64,000 nt of DNA, taken from contig NZ_RBAN01000001.1 of assembly GCF_003626655.1 (NCBI RefSeq), positions 682,001 to 746,000 of the forward strand, given 5' to 3'. Source of the stretch: Micromonospora costi (GTDB lineage: Bacteria > Actinomycetota > Actinomycetes > Mycobacteriales > Micromonosporaceae). Positions 41,147 through 51,354 of the stretch are shown here, piece after piece; the first letter of the stretch is position 1; each line of letters begins with the position of its first letter. The translations under genes and the position numbers were made by a program. Under the pieces are notes generated by a model, which saw nothing but the letters and a program-made list of their open reading frames with translations, made no database searches and was not told the origin of the DNA.

Positions 41147-42088
41147 TCAGGCAGTGACCGCGGCGGTGATGACGACGTCCCCGCCGAGCCGGCCGGCGAC
41201 CGGGTCGCGGGTGACCGAGCCGGCGGCGAGCAGGCCGGTGAGCGCCCGGACGGCGTCGGACGAGCGGTAGACGGTCGAGGTGAGGGCGTAGCGGCGCAAC
41301 TCGGTGACCGTGCGCGGGCCGGAGCGGGTCAGCTCGGCCAGCAGTTCCCGGCGCAGCGGGCCGGGCTCCGGGTCGAGCGCGATGTCCAGCAGCCGGCCCG
41401 CCGGGTCGGCGGGGTCGCGATAGCGTACGCCCGCGAACTCGTCGACCGCCCAGAGCGCGTCCTTGAACGCCTCCAGGCTCCGGTCGGAACCGGTGCCGAA
41501 GGCGATCCGGCTCGCGGGTCGCCCGCCGCCCGGCACCAGGTCCACCTCGGTCACCAGCGGGAAGCCGGCCGCGCCCAGGCCGGCGCGGGCGTCGCCACCG
41601 GCGCACAGCAGCAGCTCGGCAGGCCTACCGCCGGCCGCGGCGCGCAGCACGGCGGGGTCGGGCCCGCCCGCCCCGCCGCCGCTCTCGCTGGCGGGCGGGA
41701 TTGGGCCGGGGGCGGACAGGTCCACGTAGGAGAACAGCGGAGCGCCCGCGGCGCCGGCCGCCTTCACGGCGACCGGCAACCGGCCCGGGTCGCCGGGCAC
41801 CAGGTGCACGGCCACGTCGGCCGGCAGTCCCGCCTCGACGGGGCCGAGCCGCGCCGGCAGGTCCGCCGCCTCGCCGGCGAGCACGAGCACGGTGAGCCGC
41901 CGGCCGCGCAACCGGTCGGCGTACTCGGCCACCACCCCCAGGGCCGCGTCGGCCGAGCCGGCGTCGTCATGGGCGTACGCCAGGGCGAGCGTGGCCCGCC
42001 GCGAACGGTGCAGGGCCCCCGGCAGCCAGGTCTCCAGCTGACGGACGAGCAGTTCGCGGCGGACGGCGGCGGTCGGGTCGCTCGGCAT
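41147..42088 (-). CDS. Hypothetical cytoplasmic protein with winged-helix-like C-terminus
   Basis: 313 residues, start ATG 42088. The first 110 residues look like an alpha/beta (Rossmann-type) unit (RRATLALAYAHDDAGSADAA, LTVLVLAGEAADLPARL). A Gly-rich spacer (SESGGGAGGPDP) leads to a second half that ends in a region like a winged helix (LRRELLAELTRSGPRTVTEL, VYRSSDAVRALTGLLAAGSV). The layout recalls TcmP-like three-Cys-motif partners, but the likeness is weak. No signal or membrane segment. Confidence 0.5.
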   Translation of the reverse strand: MPSDPTAAVRRELLVRQLETWLPGALHRSRRATLALAYAHDDAGSADAALGVVAEYADRLRGRRLTVLVLAGEAADLPARLGPVEAGLPADVAVHLVPGDPGRLPVAVKAAGAAGAPLFSYVDLSAPGPIPPASESGGGAGGPDPAVLRAAAGGRPAELLLCAGGDARAGLGAAGFPLVTEVDLVPGGGRPASRIAFGTGSDRSLEAFKDALWAVDEFAGVRYRDPADPAGRLLDIALDPEPGPLRRELLAELTRSGPRTVTELRRYALTSTVYRSSDAVRALTGLLAAGSVTRDPVAGRLGGDVVITAAVTA

Positions 42089-42112
42089 CCTGACGTTCTA
42101 CCGCACGGCGCC

Positions 42113-42634
42113 TCAGGCCGGTACGGAGATGCCCACGCCGCCGCGGGTCTGGCCGCCGTAGCGCTGCCGCTCGCGGTCGAGGTCGAGCCGCCCGATCCGC
42201 TTGCGCGCCTCGATCGCCGCGTCGTCGAGCAGGTCGGCCGGGATCAGCCAGACGATCTCGAACTCCAGGCCGTCCGGGTCCTGCCCGTAGAGGCTCTTCG
42301 TGGTGCCGTGGTCGGACGTGCCGACGAGCGCTCCCGCGGCGGCCAGCCGCTCGGCGGTGGCCGCCAGCTCGTCGAGCGTGTCGACCTCCCAGGCCAGGTG
42401 GTACAGGCCGACGGTGGCGCGCCCGGCGGTCGAGCGGCCGGCGGCCGCACCGATCTCGAACAGGCCGAGGTCGTGGTCGTTGGTGGAGTCGGGCGCCTGG
42501 AGGAAGGTGGCGCCACGGAAGCCGTCGGGGGTCATCGCGACCGGACGGAAGCCGAGGACGTCACGGTAGAAGGCGACGCTGCGGGCGAGGTCACTGACGT
42601 AGAGGACCGCGTGGTTGAGCCGGTGGATTCCCAT
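42113..42634 (-). CDS. VOC family (glyoxalase/dioxygenase fold) protein
   Basis: 173 residues; ATG 42634 right after GGAGGGC. Two beta-alpha-beta-beta-beta units: MGIHRLNHAVLYVSDLARSV, DPDGLEFEIVWLIP, with probable metal ligands His8, a second His in VGLYHLAWEVD, and Glu in LEFEIVW. Vicinal-oxygen-chelate enzymes include glyoxalase I, dioxygenases and antibiotic-resistance proteins. Its promoter overlaps a MarR-type palindrome shared with the divergent MarR gene, so it is probably induced by a small aromatic compound. Confidence 0.9.
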   Translation of the reverse strand: MGIHRLNHAVLYVSDLARSVAFYRDVLGFRPVAMTPDGFRGATFLQAPDSTNDHDLGLFEIGAAAGRSTAGRATVGLYHLAWEVDTLDELAATAERLAAAGALVGTSDHGTTKSLYGQDPDGLEFEIVWLIPADLLDDAAIEARKRIGRLDLDRERQRYGGQTRGGVGISVPA

Positions 42635-42655
42635 GCCCTCCACGGTAGCCCGGTT

Positions 42656-42673
42656 TAGTTGAACGCTCAACTA
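42656..42673. promoter_or_regulatory. MarR operator palindrome
   Basis: TAGTTGA-ACGC-TCAACTA: perfect 7-bp arms with a 4-bp centre, in the 47 bp between the VOC and MarR starts. It matches the TTGA-N-TCAA style of MarR operators and could control both genes. Confidence 0.85.
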
Positions 42674-42681
42674 CTGGCGGT

Positions 42682-43146
42682 ATGATGGGCGTCATGACGC
42701 GGTGGCTGGACCCGGACGAGCAGCGCACCTGGCGGGCCTTCCTGGCCGCCTCCCGAGGGCTGATGGACGCCCTCGACCGTGAGCTGCAACGCGACGCGGG
42801 CATGCCGCACGCGTACTACGAGATCCTGGTCCGCCTCTCCGAGGCGCCCGAGCGGCGGCTGCGGATGAGCGAACTGGCCGACCTCACCGGCTCGTCGCGC
42901 AGCCGGCTCTCCCACGCCGTGGCCCGGCTCGAGTCCTCCGGCTGGGTCGAGCGGGAGGAGTGCCCGACCGACCGGCGCGGCCAGGTCGCGCACCTCACCG
43001 ACACCGGCTTCGCGGCGCTCGCGGCCGCGGCGCCCGGCCACGTCGAGGGCGTACGCCGGCACCTGTTCGACGCGTTGACGCCCTCCCAGGTCGACCAGCT
43101 GCGCCGGATCAGCGAGACCCTGGCCGACCACCTGACCCGATCCTGA
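42682..43146 (+). CDS. MarR family transcriptional regulator
   Basis: 154 residues from ATG 42682 (or 42694, MTRWLDPDEQ). Helix-rich N-terminus (WRAFLAASRGLMDALDRELQ), winged helix (MSELADLTGSSRSRLSHAVA), wing ECPTDRRGQVAHLTDTG and a C-terminal dimer helix. It is divergent to the VOC gene and only 8 bp from the operator palindrome, so it should repress itself and its neighbour until a ligand binds. Confidence 0.9.
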   Translation: MMGVMTRWLDPDEQRTWRAFLAASRGLMDALDRELQRDAGMPHAYYEILVRLSEAPERRLRMSELADLTGSSRSRLSHAVARLESSGWVEREECPTDRRGQVAHLTDTGFAALAAAAPGHVEGVRRHLFDALTPSQVDQLRRISETLADHLTRS

Positions 43147-43203
43147 CCGATCCGCACCGGCGCGGGTCTTGTACTTACCGTTGCCGGATGAGCACGATGG
43201 GGC

Positions 43204-45198
43204 GTGCCTTTCGGCTTCGGCGACCTGACTGACCAGGCGCACCACCTGGTGTCCACCGGCGACCTGGCCGGCGCGCAACGGCTGCTGTCCGACGCGCTGA
43301 GCGAGGCCGACCCGCGCCCGGCCAACGCCACCGCCGACATGGCCGAGGCGGCGAGCCTGCACGCACGGGTGCTCGTGGCGCTCGGGGAGCCGCACTCCGC
43401 ACGCGGGTGGGCCGCCTACGCGTACGCGGCGCAGACCCGCCTGCACGGCCGCTCCGACCCGCGTACGGTGGCCGCCGCCGCCACCCTGGCCGCGGTGCTG
43501 CACCGGGTGGGCAGCCAGTCCCGCGCCGCCCGGCTCTACCAGGACGTCATCGTCGAACTCACGGCCCAGGAGGGCCCGGAGTCGCTGCGCGTGCTCGCCG
43601 CCCACGCCGACCTGGCCACCGTGGAGTACGCACGCGGGCAGTGCCGGACCGCCCGGTACCGCCTGCGCGACGCCTGGGACCTGCACCGCGAGGTGTATGG
43701 CGAGGGCCACCCCAGCGGCATCAAGATGCTGGCCCGGCTCGGCGCGATGCAGCGCGACTGCGGGGAGTTCGCCGAGGCCCACGACAACCTCGCCCTGGCC
43801 CGGGAGCTCTGCCGGCAGCACCTGCCCGTCGACGACCCGCTCGCCGTCCAGGTGGCGGCGCTGGCCCGGGCCGCCGCCAACCCCGACCACGTCTGCGCGG
43901 ACGAGCCACCGGACGCTCCGGTCGTGCCGTCCGCCCGCACCCCGTCCTACGGGGAGGCACCCGCGTACGACCCGGACCAGCCGGAGCCGGACGAGCCGCT
44001 GGCCGTGCCCACCCCGCGACAGCCGGCGGACGACCCGGCCGGCACCGACGAGGCGTGGTGGCCGCCGGACGAACCGGCCGGTTGGTCGGCGGACCCGACC
44101 CGGCCGGGGTGGCAGCAACCGGACGACCCGCCGACCCGGCCGGTCGACGAACCGGGCGCGGCCGCGCAGGCCACGTGGCCACCCGACGAGCCGGACGCGA
44201 CCGGGCCGGCCGCGTCCGCGTGGACACCCGACGAGCCGAACGCGACCGGGCCGGCCGCGCGGCCGGGTGAGCCGGGCGCGGCCGGTCCCGCGGAGTGGCC
44301 GCCGGACGAGCCGCGCAGAGCCGGACAGGCCGCCTGGCCGCCGGAGGAGCCGAGCGGAGCGCGGCCCGCGGCGTGGCCGCCCGACGAGCCGGGCGCGGCG
44401 GGGCAGGCCGCGTGGCATCGGAACGAGCCGGGCGGGGCGCGGACCTCGGCATGGCCACCGGAGGAGCGTGGCGCGGCCGACGAGCCGGGCGGGGCAGGGG
44501 CTGCCGGGTGGCCGCCGGAGCGGCCGGGCGACGAGGTGCCGGGAGGGCCGCTACCGCCGCCGGGCGGCTCGGTGCCGCCCGCGGTGGTCGCCATGGCCGG
44601 CGCCGAGGAGGCCGACGGCGTGCACCGGGTCCGGCGGGGCGCCGACCCGGTCGAGCCGTACCAGCCGTCGCGGCTGTTGCCGGTGCCCGTGCGCCGTCCG
44701 TCCACCCCCGCCGGCCGGCGGCTGCTCCCGATCGTGGTGGGCGGGGTGGTCGTGGTGCTGCTGGGCGCCGCCGCGGTGATCGCAGGGGTGGCCGGGGTCG
44801 ACGGCGACGACCCGCCCCGGGCGACGCCCAGCAGCGCACCCGGCTCCGCCACGACGGGGGGCACGCCCGGCCCGTCAGATACGCCGAGTCCCAGCCGTTC
44901 GGCGCCCACCGTCGCGGCGGCCACGCCCGGCACGCCGCCCAGTGGCGTGAGCCTGCGCGACAACCGCGACAACGTGACGCTGCGCTGGACGTACCCGGCC
45001 GGCGGCGAGGGGCCCGTCGTCGTCTCGGGCGGGCGGGCCGGCCAGCCCAAGTCGGCCCTCACCGACCTGCCCGCGGGCACCAACAGCTTCATCATCTACG
45101 GGCTGAACAGCAGCCTCGACTACTGCTTCACGGTGGCCGTCGTCTGGTCCACCGACACGATCGCCGCCGCCGACGAGGTGTGCACCCGCCGGCGGTGA
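43204..45198 (+). CDS. TPR protein with proline-rich repeats, one helix and FN3-like end
   Basis: 664 residues, GTG 43204. Residues 1-225 are tetratricopeptide repeats (SLHARVLVALGEPHSARGWA, RLGAMQRDCGEFAEAHDNLA). Residues about 260-450 are an acidic Pro/Trp region of 13-16 residue units around WPPDEP (AAWPPDEPGAAG, EWPPDEPRRAG, AAWPPEEPSGAR). A helix (LLPIVVGGVVVVLLGAAAVI, about 505-525) crosses the membrane and, after a Ser/Thr/Pro spacer, a fibronectin III-like domain (NVTLRWTYPAGGEGPVVVSG) ends the protein outside. So the TPR and Pro-rich parts would be cytoplasmic. The role is unknown; it may link an intracellular complex to the wall. Confidence 0.7.
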   Translation: MPFGFGDLTDQAHHLVSTGDLAGAQRLLSDALSEADPRPANATADMAEAASLHARVLVALGEPHSARGWAAYAYAAQTRLHGRSDPRTVAAAATLAAVLHRVGSQSRAARLYQDVIVELTAQEGPESLRVLAAHADLATVEYARGQCRTARYRLRDAWDLHREVYGEGHPSGIKMLARLGAMQRDCGEFAEAHDNLALARELCRQHLPVDDPLAVQVAALARAAANPDHVCADEPPDAPVVPSARTPSYGEAPAYDPDQPEPDEPLAVPTPRQPADDPAGTDEAWWPPDEPAGWSADPTRPGWQQPDDPPTRPVDEPGAAAQATWPPDEPDATGPAASAWTPDEPNATGPAARPGEPGAAGPAEWPPDEPRRAGQAAWPPEEPSGARPAAWPPDEPGAAGQAAWHRNEPGGARTSAWPPEERGAADEPGGAGAAGWPPERPGDEVPGGPLPPPGGSVPPAVVAMAGAEEADGVHRVRRGADPVEPYQPSRLLPVPVRRPSTPAGRRLLPIVVGGVVVVLLGAAAVIAGVAGVDGDDPPRATPSSAPGSATTGGTPGPSDTPSPSRSAPTVAAATPGTPPSGVSLRDNRDNVTLRWTYPAGGEGPVVVSGGRAGQPKSALTDLPAGTNSFIIYGLNSSLDYCFTVAVVWSTDTIAAADEVCTRRR

Positions 45199-45269
45199 GC
45201 AAGCGCCCGGCGCCGGGCGGTCCTGAGTGGCCCCCGCCCCACCGGGCACCGGCCCGGGGCGGGGTCCGC

Positions 45270-45346
45270 TGATCGACTCGACTTCCATGAAGACGCGCTG
45301 TCCGGCCCCACGTAACACCGCGACTTCCTGGAAGCCGAGTCGATCA
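45270..45346. repeat. Palindromic repeat, type TGATCGACTC
   Basis: 17-bp arms with one mismatch: TGATCGACTCGACTTCC (45270-45286) and GGAAGCCGAGTCGATCA (45330-45346). The left arm is identical to that at 51259-51275. A third partial arm (GAGTCGATCA, 45423-45432) and a GACACCG/CGGTGTC pair follow. The whole 342-bp gap 45,199-45,540 consists of such structure and holds no gene. Confidence 0.8.
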
Positions 45347-45540
45347 CGAAGTGCGAGATCGACACCGGATCGCCGATGTGGCGGTGTCCGGCGCGCGGGG
45401 ACCCCGCCGGATCGGCGAGATGGAGTCGATCAAGGCCGAGCCCGGGCGACCCGACCCAGCCGGCCGGGCCCGGGCGCGGGGACACCCGTGCGAGCGCCGA
45501 TCGACGACAATGCCCGTACGGGTCGCGGGGAGGAGCACCG

Positions 45541-45867
45541 ATGACGGTCCTCAGGGGTCTGCGCGAGGCGCTGGTGCTGTTGGTGATCGCGCTGGTGGTC
45601 ATCGCGGTCGCCGCGGCGGTCTGGGTCGCGGTGGCCGGTGGCGGGTTCGCGTCCCGGTTCGGGGTCGTGTCCCTCGTCGTCGGTGGGCTAGTCGGAGTCA
45701 CCGGGGACCTGACCCTGAGCCGGATCGGCATGCTGGACGCGCGCGCGGCGTTCGGGCTGCCTCCCGAGCGCGAGACCGGCGGGGGCGGCCGCGTGCTCAC
45801 CGGCGTCGGCATCTTCCTCTTCGTCGGGCTGCCGCTCGTCGTGGTCGGAGTCGTGGCCCTCGCCTGA
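45541..45867 (+). CDS. Small membrane protein
   Basis: 108 residues; ATG 45541 after GGGGAGGAG. Three hydrophobic segments: LVLLVIALVVIAVAAAVWVA, FGVVSLVVGGLVGVTG and VGIFLFVGLPLVVVGVVALA, with a polar loop (MLDARAAFGLPPERETGGGG). No family recognised. It converges on the histidine kinase gene with a gap of only 6 bp. Confidence 0.65.
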   Translation: MTVLRGLREALVLLVIALVVIAVAAAVWVAVAGGGFASRFGVVSLVVGGLVGVTGDLTLSRIGMLDARAAFGLPPERETGGGGRVLTGVGIFLFVGLPLVVVGVVALA

Positions 45868-45873
45868 GGTCCC

Positions 45874-47408
45874 TCAACCGGCGTCGGTGGTGGGCAACGC
45901 CGGCAGGCGCAGCGACACGCGCAGGCCCGGACCGTCGGCGTCGCCGAGGGTGACCGTGCCGCCGGCTCGGCGTACGAGCTCCCGCACGATCGCGAGCCCC
46001 AGGCCGGCCCCGCCGGCGTCGCGCGCCCGTGCGTCGTCCAGGCGTGTGAAGCGGTCGAACACGCGGTCCCGGTCGGCGACCGGGATGCCCGGCCCGTCGT
46101 CGATCACCGTCACCAGCTGGTACGCGCCGTCGGGCACGACGGCGAGCACCACCCGGGTACGGGCGTGCCGCACCGCGTTGTCGAGCAGGTTGGTGAGGAT
46201 CCGGCGCAGCTCGTCCGGCTGCCCGACGGTCCACAGCGGCTCGTCCGGCGGCGTCACCCGCACGGGCGGGGACGGGTAGCGGCTTGCCACCGCGGTGAGC
46301 AGCTCGCCCAGCTCGACCGGGCCGACCGCCCGCCCGCGGGCCGCCCGCCCGCCGGCGCCAGCGCCGCCCGGCCCGGAACCAGCCCCACCCTGCCCCGAAC
46401 CAGCCCCGCCCGGCCCGGAACCAGCGCCGCCCACGCTGGGGCCCGTCTCGCCGGCCGCAGCGCCCGACTCGTCGAGGCGGGCCAGCAGCAGCAGGTCGTC
46501 CACGAGCCGGGTGAGCCGCTCGGTGTCGGCGAGCAGGTTCCCGGTGACGGCGGACCAGTCCGTGCGGTCACCGAGGCGTCGCGCCACCTCCAGCTCCGTC
46601 CGGATGTTCGTGACCGGGCTGCGCAGCTCGTGCGCCGCGTCGGCCACGAAGGCCCGCTGCCGCCGACGCGCCGACTCGAGCCGGTCCAGCATCCCGTTGA
46701 GGGTGACGGCCAGCCGGTGCACCTCGTCCCGGGAGGCCGGCACCGGCAGGCGTCCGGGGCCGGCCCGACCGGTGATCTCCTCTGCGCCCCGGCGCAGCGC
46801 CTCGACGGGCCGCAGGGTGGCGCCGACCACCCGCCAGGCCACGGCGGCGAGCACCCCGACCAGCAGCGGGAAGCTGATCAGCAGGATGGCGCGCACCACG
46901 TGGGTGCTGTGCCGGACGTCCGCCATCGACTTGGCGACCAGGACGGTGAGCGGGTCCGAGGGGCGGCCGGCCGGCATGGTCACCACCCGTACCGGCCCGG
47001 CCAGCCCGACCCGCTCCCCCGACACCACGAGGCGCTGGCGGCGGTCCGGGTCCAACTGGTCGGGCCGGACCATCGGCACCAGCCGGTCGGCGTCGATCGA
47101 CGCGGCTCGGATCCGTCCCTGCGCGTCGATCACCTGCACCCGGACCTGGCCGCCGGCCACCGGCAGCGGGTCGGGCAACGCGTCCTCGGCGGCGAGGCGG
47201 GTGACGGCCTCGGCCGTACGCGAGACGTCGCTGTCGACGCTGCGTTGCAGCGCGTACCCGAGGACGGCGAGCAGCAGCACCCCGCCGAGGGCCAGGCCGG
47301 CGGAGAGCCCCAGCACACCGATGACCATGAGGCGGCCGCGCAGCCCGAGAGCCACGTCCGGCAGTCGCAGCACCGACCGCAGCCGGGAGGCGACGCGTTC
47401 CCGGGTGT

Positions 47409-47412
<4 letters not shown>
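45874..47412 (-). CDS. Two-component sensor histidine kinase
   Basis: 512 residues, ATG 47412 overlapping the response regulator stop. Helix 1 (about 28-55), an exterior sensor of about 110 residues, helix 2 (about 165-190), a HAMP region, then the H box ADAAHELRSPVTNI, N box NLLDNAVRH, G1 DDGPGIP and G2 GAGLGLAIV. Between H and N boxes there is an unusual GSGxGGA repeat (PSVGGAGSGPGGAGSGQGGA ...), a low-complexity spacer of about 35 residues. It should phosphorylate the partner regulator in response to an envelope signal; the LolA-like gene across the divergent gap is a candidate target. Confidence 0.92.
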
Positions 47413-48065
<653 letters not shown>

Positions 48066-48159
48066 GCGTCAAGGGTGCCACCCGGCCGCACACCTATACC
48101 GCGGTCCTCAGCGCCCTCACAGCGTCCACCGGGCAGGATGTCGGGTAGGAGGTGCCGAC

Positions 48160-49272
48160 ATGTCCGTCCTTTCGAGCCGTCCCGTCCTGCGCTGGGTGGT
48201 CCCGGTGGCCGCCGCGGCCACCGTGATCGGTGGGGGTGCCGCCATCGGCACGTTCGCCGCGGAGGCCGAGCCGAGCCTGCCGCCCCGCACGGCCGCCCAG
48301 CTTTTGGTAGACCTGCAGACCTCGCAGCTGGAAGGGCTCTCCGGCACCGTCGTGCAACGGGCCGACCTGGGCCTCCCGCCGATCGCGGGCCTCGCGGCCG
48401 GCGCCAACGAGATCGCCGCCCTGGCGACCGGCACGCACACCCTGCGGGTCTGGTACTCGGGACCGGAGCGGCAGCGGGTCGCCCTGCTGGACACGCTCGG
48501 CGAGCGGGACATCATCCACAACGGCCGCGACGTCTGGACATGGGACAGCCGCGCCAACGCGGCGACCCACCGCACGCTCGGTCAGGACGCCGCCGGGAAG
48601 CCCGGTGCGGCCCACGAGGGCGCGCCGGAGCTGCCGTCCACGCCGCAGGAGGCCGCCGACCTGGCGCTCGCCGCCATCGACCCGACCACCGCGGTCAGCG
48701 TCGGCCGGGCCGCCACGGTCGCCGGGCGGGACGCGTACGAGCTGGTGCTGGAGCCGCGCGACAAGGCGTCGCTCGTCCACCAGCTGCGGATCGCCATCGA
48801 CGCCCGCGAGCACGTGCCGCTGCGGTTCGAGGTGTTCGCCACCGGCAGTGACCAGCCCGCGTTCGAGGTGGCGTTCACGCAGGTCGACTTCCGCCGGCCG
48901 GACGCCGACCAGTTCACCTTCAACCCGCCGCCCGGCGCCACGGTGAAGGAGGAGACGGCCGACCGGCCGGACGCCCCGACCCGCAGGCACGAGGCGGAGC
49001 AGCACCCGCAGGTGCGTACGGTCGGAACCGGCTGGACCACGGTGGTGGAGGCCCGGGTCGACGGCGCGGACGCGCCGGGCGCCGCCGGGGCGAAGAGCCC
49101 GGCGGGCGACGAACTGGCCGGCGCGCTCGGGTCGTTGCCGGCGGTCAGCGGCGACTGGGGCAGCGGCCGGCTGTTCACCACGAAGCTCGTCACCGTGCTG
49201 CTGACCGATGACGGCCGGGTGCTGGCCGGTGCGGTCACGCCGGAGCGGCTCTACGAGGTCGCCCGCGGCTGA
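48160..49272 (+). CDS. LolA/MucB-like exported protein
   Basis: 370 residues from ATG 48160. N-terminal signal or anchor (LRWVVPVAAAATVIGGGAAI), then a LolA/LppX-like half barrel (ARTAAQLLVDLQTSQLEGLSG-type start, VWYSGPERQRVALLDTLGER, AYELVLEPRDKASLVHQLRI, QFTFNPPPGATV). Proteins of this shape bind lipids or act as envelope-stress sensors. It is transcribed away from the two-component genes and is likely their target. A terminator follows at 49294-49326. Confidence 0.75.
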   Translation: MSVLSSRPVLRWVVPVAAAATVIGGGAAIGTFAAEAEPSLPPRTAAQLLVDLQTSQLEGLSGTVVQRADLGLPPIAGLAAGANEIAALATGTHTLRVWYSGPERQRVALLDTLGERDIIHNGRDVWTWDSRANAATHRTLGQDAAGKPGAAHEGAPELPSTPQEAADLALAAIDPTTAVSVGRAATVAGRDAYELVLEPRDKASLVHQLRIAIDAREHVPLRFEVFATGSDQPAFEVAFTQVDFRRPDADQFTFNPPPGATVKEETADRPDAPTRRHEAEQHPQVRTVGTGWTTVVEARVDGADAPGAAGAKSPAGDELAGALGSLPAVSGDWGSGRLFTTKLVTVLLTDDGRVLAGAVTPERLYEVARG

Positions 49273-49293
49273 TCCGTCCGCGAAGGGGAGTCC

Positions 49294-49326
49294 ACGGCGC
49301 TGCCGGCCACCGGCCGGCAGCGCCGT
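49294..49326. terminator. Bidirectional terminator
   Basis: Perfect 15-bp stem (ACGGCGCTGCCGGCC and complement) with a 3-nt loop between convergent genes. Confidence 0.8.
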
Positions 49327-49332
49327 TCGCGC

Positions 49333-50244
49333 CTATCCCGCTCCGGCGCGGGCGCGGAGCAGGTCCAGGACCAGCGCCAGCGGCGGCCAGCCGGCGCGTC
49401 CCCGGCGGACGACCGCGTACGAGCGCAGCCGCGCCTCCGGCCCGGTGAGCGGGAGCAGGCGGACGCCCGGCAGGGTCGGCTGGTCCGCCGGGAGCAGCCC
49501 GACGCCGAGCCCGGCGACGATCATGTCCTGGACGAGTTCCAGGCTGTCCGCGCGGTGCTCGATCCGGGGTTCGAAGTCCGCCATGGCGGCGATGGCGCGC
49601 ACCACCAGCTCGTCGGCCGTGTTGCGGGAGTTGACGATCCAGTCGTGGGCCGCGTACCGGGCGAAGACCTCCGGCGACGCACCGGTGGCGGGCGGACCGT
49701 CGGCCGGCACGCCGAGACCCCAGGCCGCCGACCACAGGGGGACGGCCTCGACGGTGCGGTCGGCGGGCGCCGGGGCGAGGTGGTAGTCGTAGGTCAGCGC
49801 GAGGTCGACCTCGTCGGCCGCCAGCAGCGCGTACGCCTCGGCGGGCTCGTGCTCGTGGATACGCAGCCGCACGGCCGGGTGGTGGGCCGCGAGGTCGGCG
49901 GCGGCCGGCAGCAGCGACCGGCGTACGGCGGTGGCGAACCCGGCGACGCGCACCGTGCCGGCGGGCTCGGCGTGCGGGTCGAGGTCCAGGCGGGCCGCCT
50001 CGACGGCGGCGAGGATCGTCACCGCGTGCCCGGCGAGCCGCCGGCCCGCGGGGGTGAGCCGGACCCGCCGCCCGGCCGGCTCGACGAGTTCGGCGCCGAC
50101 CTCGCGGGCGAGCACCGCGAGCTGCTGCGAGACCGTGGAGGTGGTCACTCCCAGCTCGTCGGCGACCGCCCGCATCGAGCCCAGCCGGGCCAGCTCGTGC
50201 AGCAGTCGCAGCCGGCGCAGGTCCACGCCGCCATTGTTCAGCAT
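49333..50244 (-). CDS. LysR family transcriptional regulator
   Basis: 303 residues. Winged helix at the N-terminus (LRRLRLLHELARLGSMRAVA, TTSTVSQQLAVLAREVGAEL) and a periplasmic-binding-protein-like effector domain (AGFATAVRRSLLPAAADLAA). ATG 50244 is the first start; GTG six codons in (VDLRRL) is also possible. It lies 65 bp from the divergent EamA transporter, which it probably controls. Confidence 0.92.
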   Translation of the reverse strand: MLNNGGVDLRRLRLLHELARLGSMRAVADELGVTTSTVSQQLAVLAREVGAELVEPAGRRVRLTPAGRRLAGHAVTILAAVEAARLDLDPHAEPAGTVRVAGFATAVRRSLLPAAADLAAHHPAVRLRIHEHEPAEAYALLAADEVDLALTYDYHLAPAPADRTVEAVPLWSAAWGLGVPADGPPATGASPEVFARYAAHDWIVNSRNTADELVVRAIAAMADFEPRIEHRADSLELVQDMIVAGLGVGLLPADQPTLPGVRLLPLTGPEARLRSYAVVRRGRAGWPPLALVLDLLRARAGAG

Positions 50245-50309
50245 TTCCGAACGGTCCGTCCAGCAATCACACGTGGACGTGAACGGTGGTGAACCGGTCT
50301 ACTGGGTGC

Positions 50310-51191
50310 ATGACACCCACCCGCGCCGGTTCGGCGATGGCCCTCGCCTCGATGATGCTCGTGCAACTCGGGCTGGCCGCCTCGGTCGGCCTGTTCGACC
50401 AGGTCGGTCCGGAGGGGGCGGCCTGGCTCCGGCTGGCCTGGGCCGGGGTCCTCCTGGCGGTGCTGGTGCGCCCGCGTCCGTCCACGTTCACCCGCTCCGC
50501 GCTGCGTGCCTGCGTGGCGCTGGGCGTGGTGACGGCCGGGATCACCATCCTGTTCATGGCCGCCGTGGCCCGGCTGCCGCTGGGCACCGCCAGCGCGCTG
50601 GAGTTCCTCGGCCCGCTCGGCATCGCGGTGGCGCGCGGCCGGGGCGGCACCAAGTGGTGGCCGGTGCTCGCCGGCGTCGGGGTGCTGCTGCTCACCGAAC
50701 CGTGGCGGGGCGGCGCCGACCCGGTCGGGGTGGCGTACGCGCTGGCCGCCGGCGCCTGCTGGGCCGCGTACATCCTGCTCACCCAGCGGGTCGGCGACGA
50801 GGTTTCCGGTCTGCGCGGCCTGGCCGTCTCCATGCCGGTGGCCGCCCTGGTGGCCACCGTGGCCGTGGGGCCGTCGGTCTTCGCCGACCTCACGTGGGAG
50901 GTGGTGCTCGCCGGCCTGGGCCTCGCGGTGCTGCTGCCGGTCGTCCCGTTCGTCCTCGAACTGCTCGCCCTGCGCCGGCTCACGACCGCCGCGTTCGGCA
51001 CGCTCATGAGCCTGGAGCCGGCGATCGCCCTGCTCGTGGGGTTGGTGGCGCTGCACCAGCTGCCGGGCGTCGCGCCGCTGGTGGGCGTCGCGTTCGTGGT
51101 GGTCGCCGGCATCGGCGCGGAACGCAGCGGCGGGCGGCCGGAGGTGGTGACGCCGGCCCGGGTCGAGCCGGAGCCGGCCGGGAGCAGGTGA
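50310..51191 (+). CDS. EamA/RhtA-like exporter
   Basis: 293 residues from ATG 50310 ([20 protein letters not shown]); an in-frame GTG/ATG eight codons earlier is possible. Ten membrane helices in two EamA repeats, with [20 protein letters not shown] and [20 protein letters not shown]. RhtA-like members export threonine/homoserine and similar metabolites. It is divergent from a LysR gene, a common pairing for inducible efflux. Confidence 0.9.
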   Translation: MTPTRAGSAMALASMMLVQLGLAASVGLFDQVGPEGAAWLRLAWAGVLLAVLVRPRPSTFTRSALRACVALGVVTAGITILFMAAVARLPLGTASALEFLGPLGIAVARGRGGTKWWPVLAGVGVLLLTEPWRGGADPVGVAYALAAGACWAAYILLTQRVGDEVSGLRGLAVSMPVAALVATVAVGPSVFADLTWEVVLAGLGLAVLLPVVPFVLELLALRRLTTAAFGTLMSLEPAIALLVGLVALHQLPGVAPLVGVAFVVVAGIGAERSGGRPEVVTPARVEPEPAGSR

Positions 51192-51258
51192 CGGGCCGCC
51201 GGGGGCGCGGCGGGCGGGCGCCGGGCCGCGGCGGGCGGGCGCTGGGCCGCGGCGGGCG

Positions 51259-51335
51259 TGATCGACTCGACTTCCCGGAAGTCGCGGTGTCGGGGCGGGC
51301 CGGACACCGCGACTTCCAGGAAACGGAGTCGATCA
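51259..51335. repeat. Palindromic repeat, type TGATCGACTC
   Basis: Outer arms TGATCGACTCGACTTCC (51259-51275) and GGAAACGGAGTCGATCA (51319-51335); inner perfect 15-bp arms GGAAGTCGCGGTGTC (51277-51291) and complement (51303-51317). Placed between convergent EamA and SGNH genes; the outer arm is the same as at 45270. Confidence 0.85.
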
Positions 51336-51354
51336 GGCGGCGGAGGCCGGAGCG

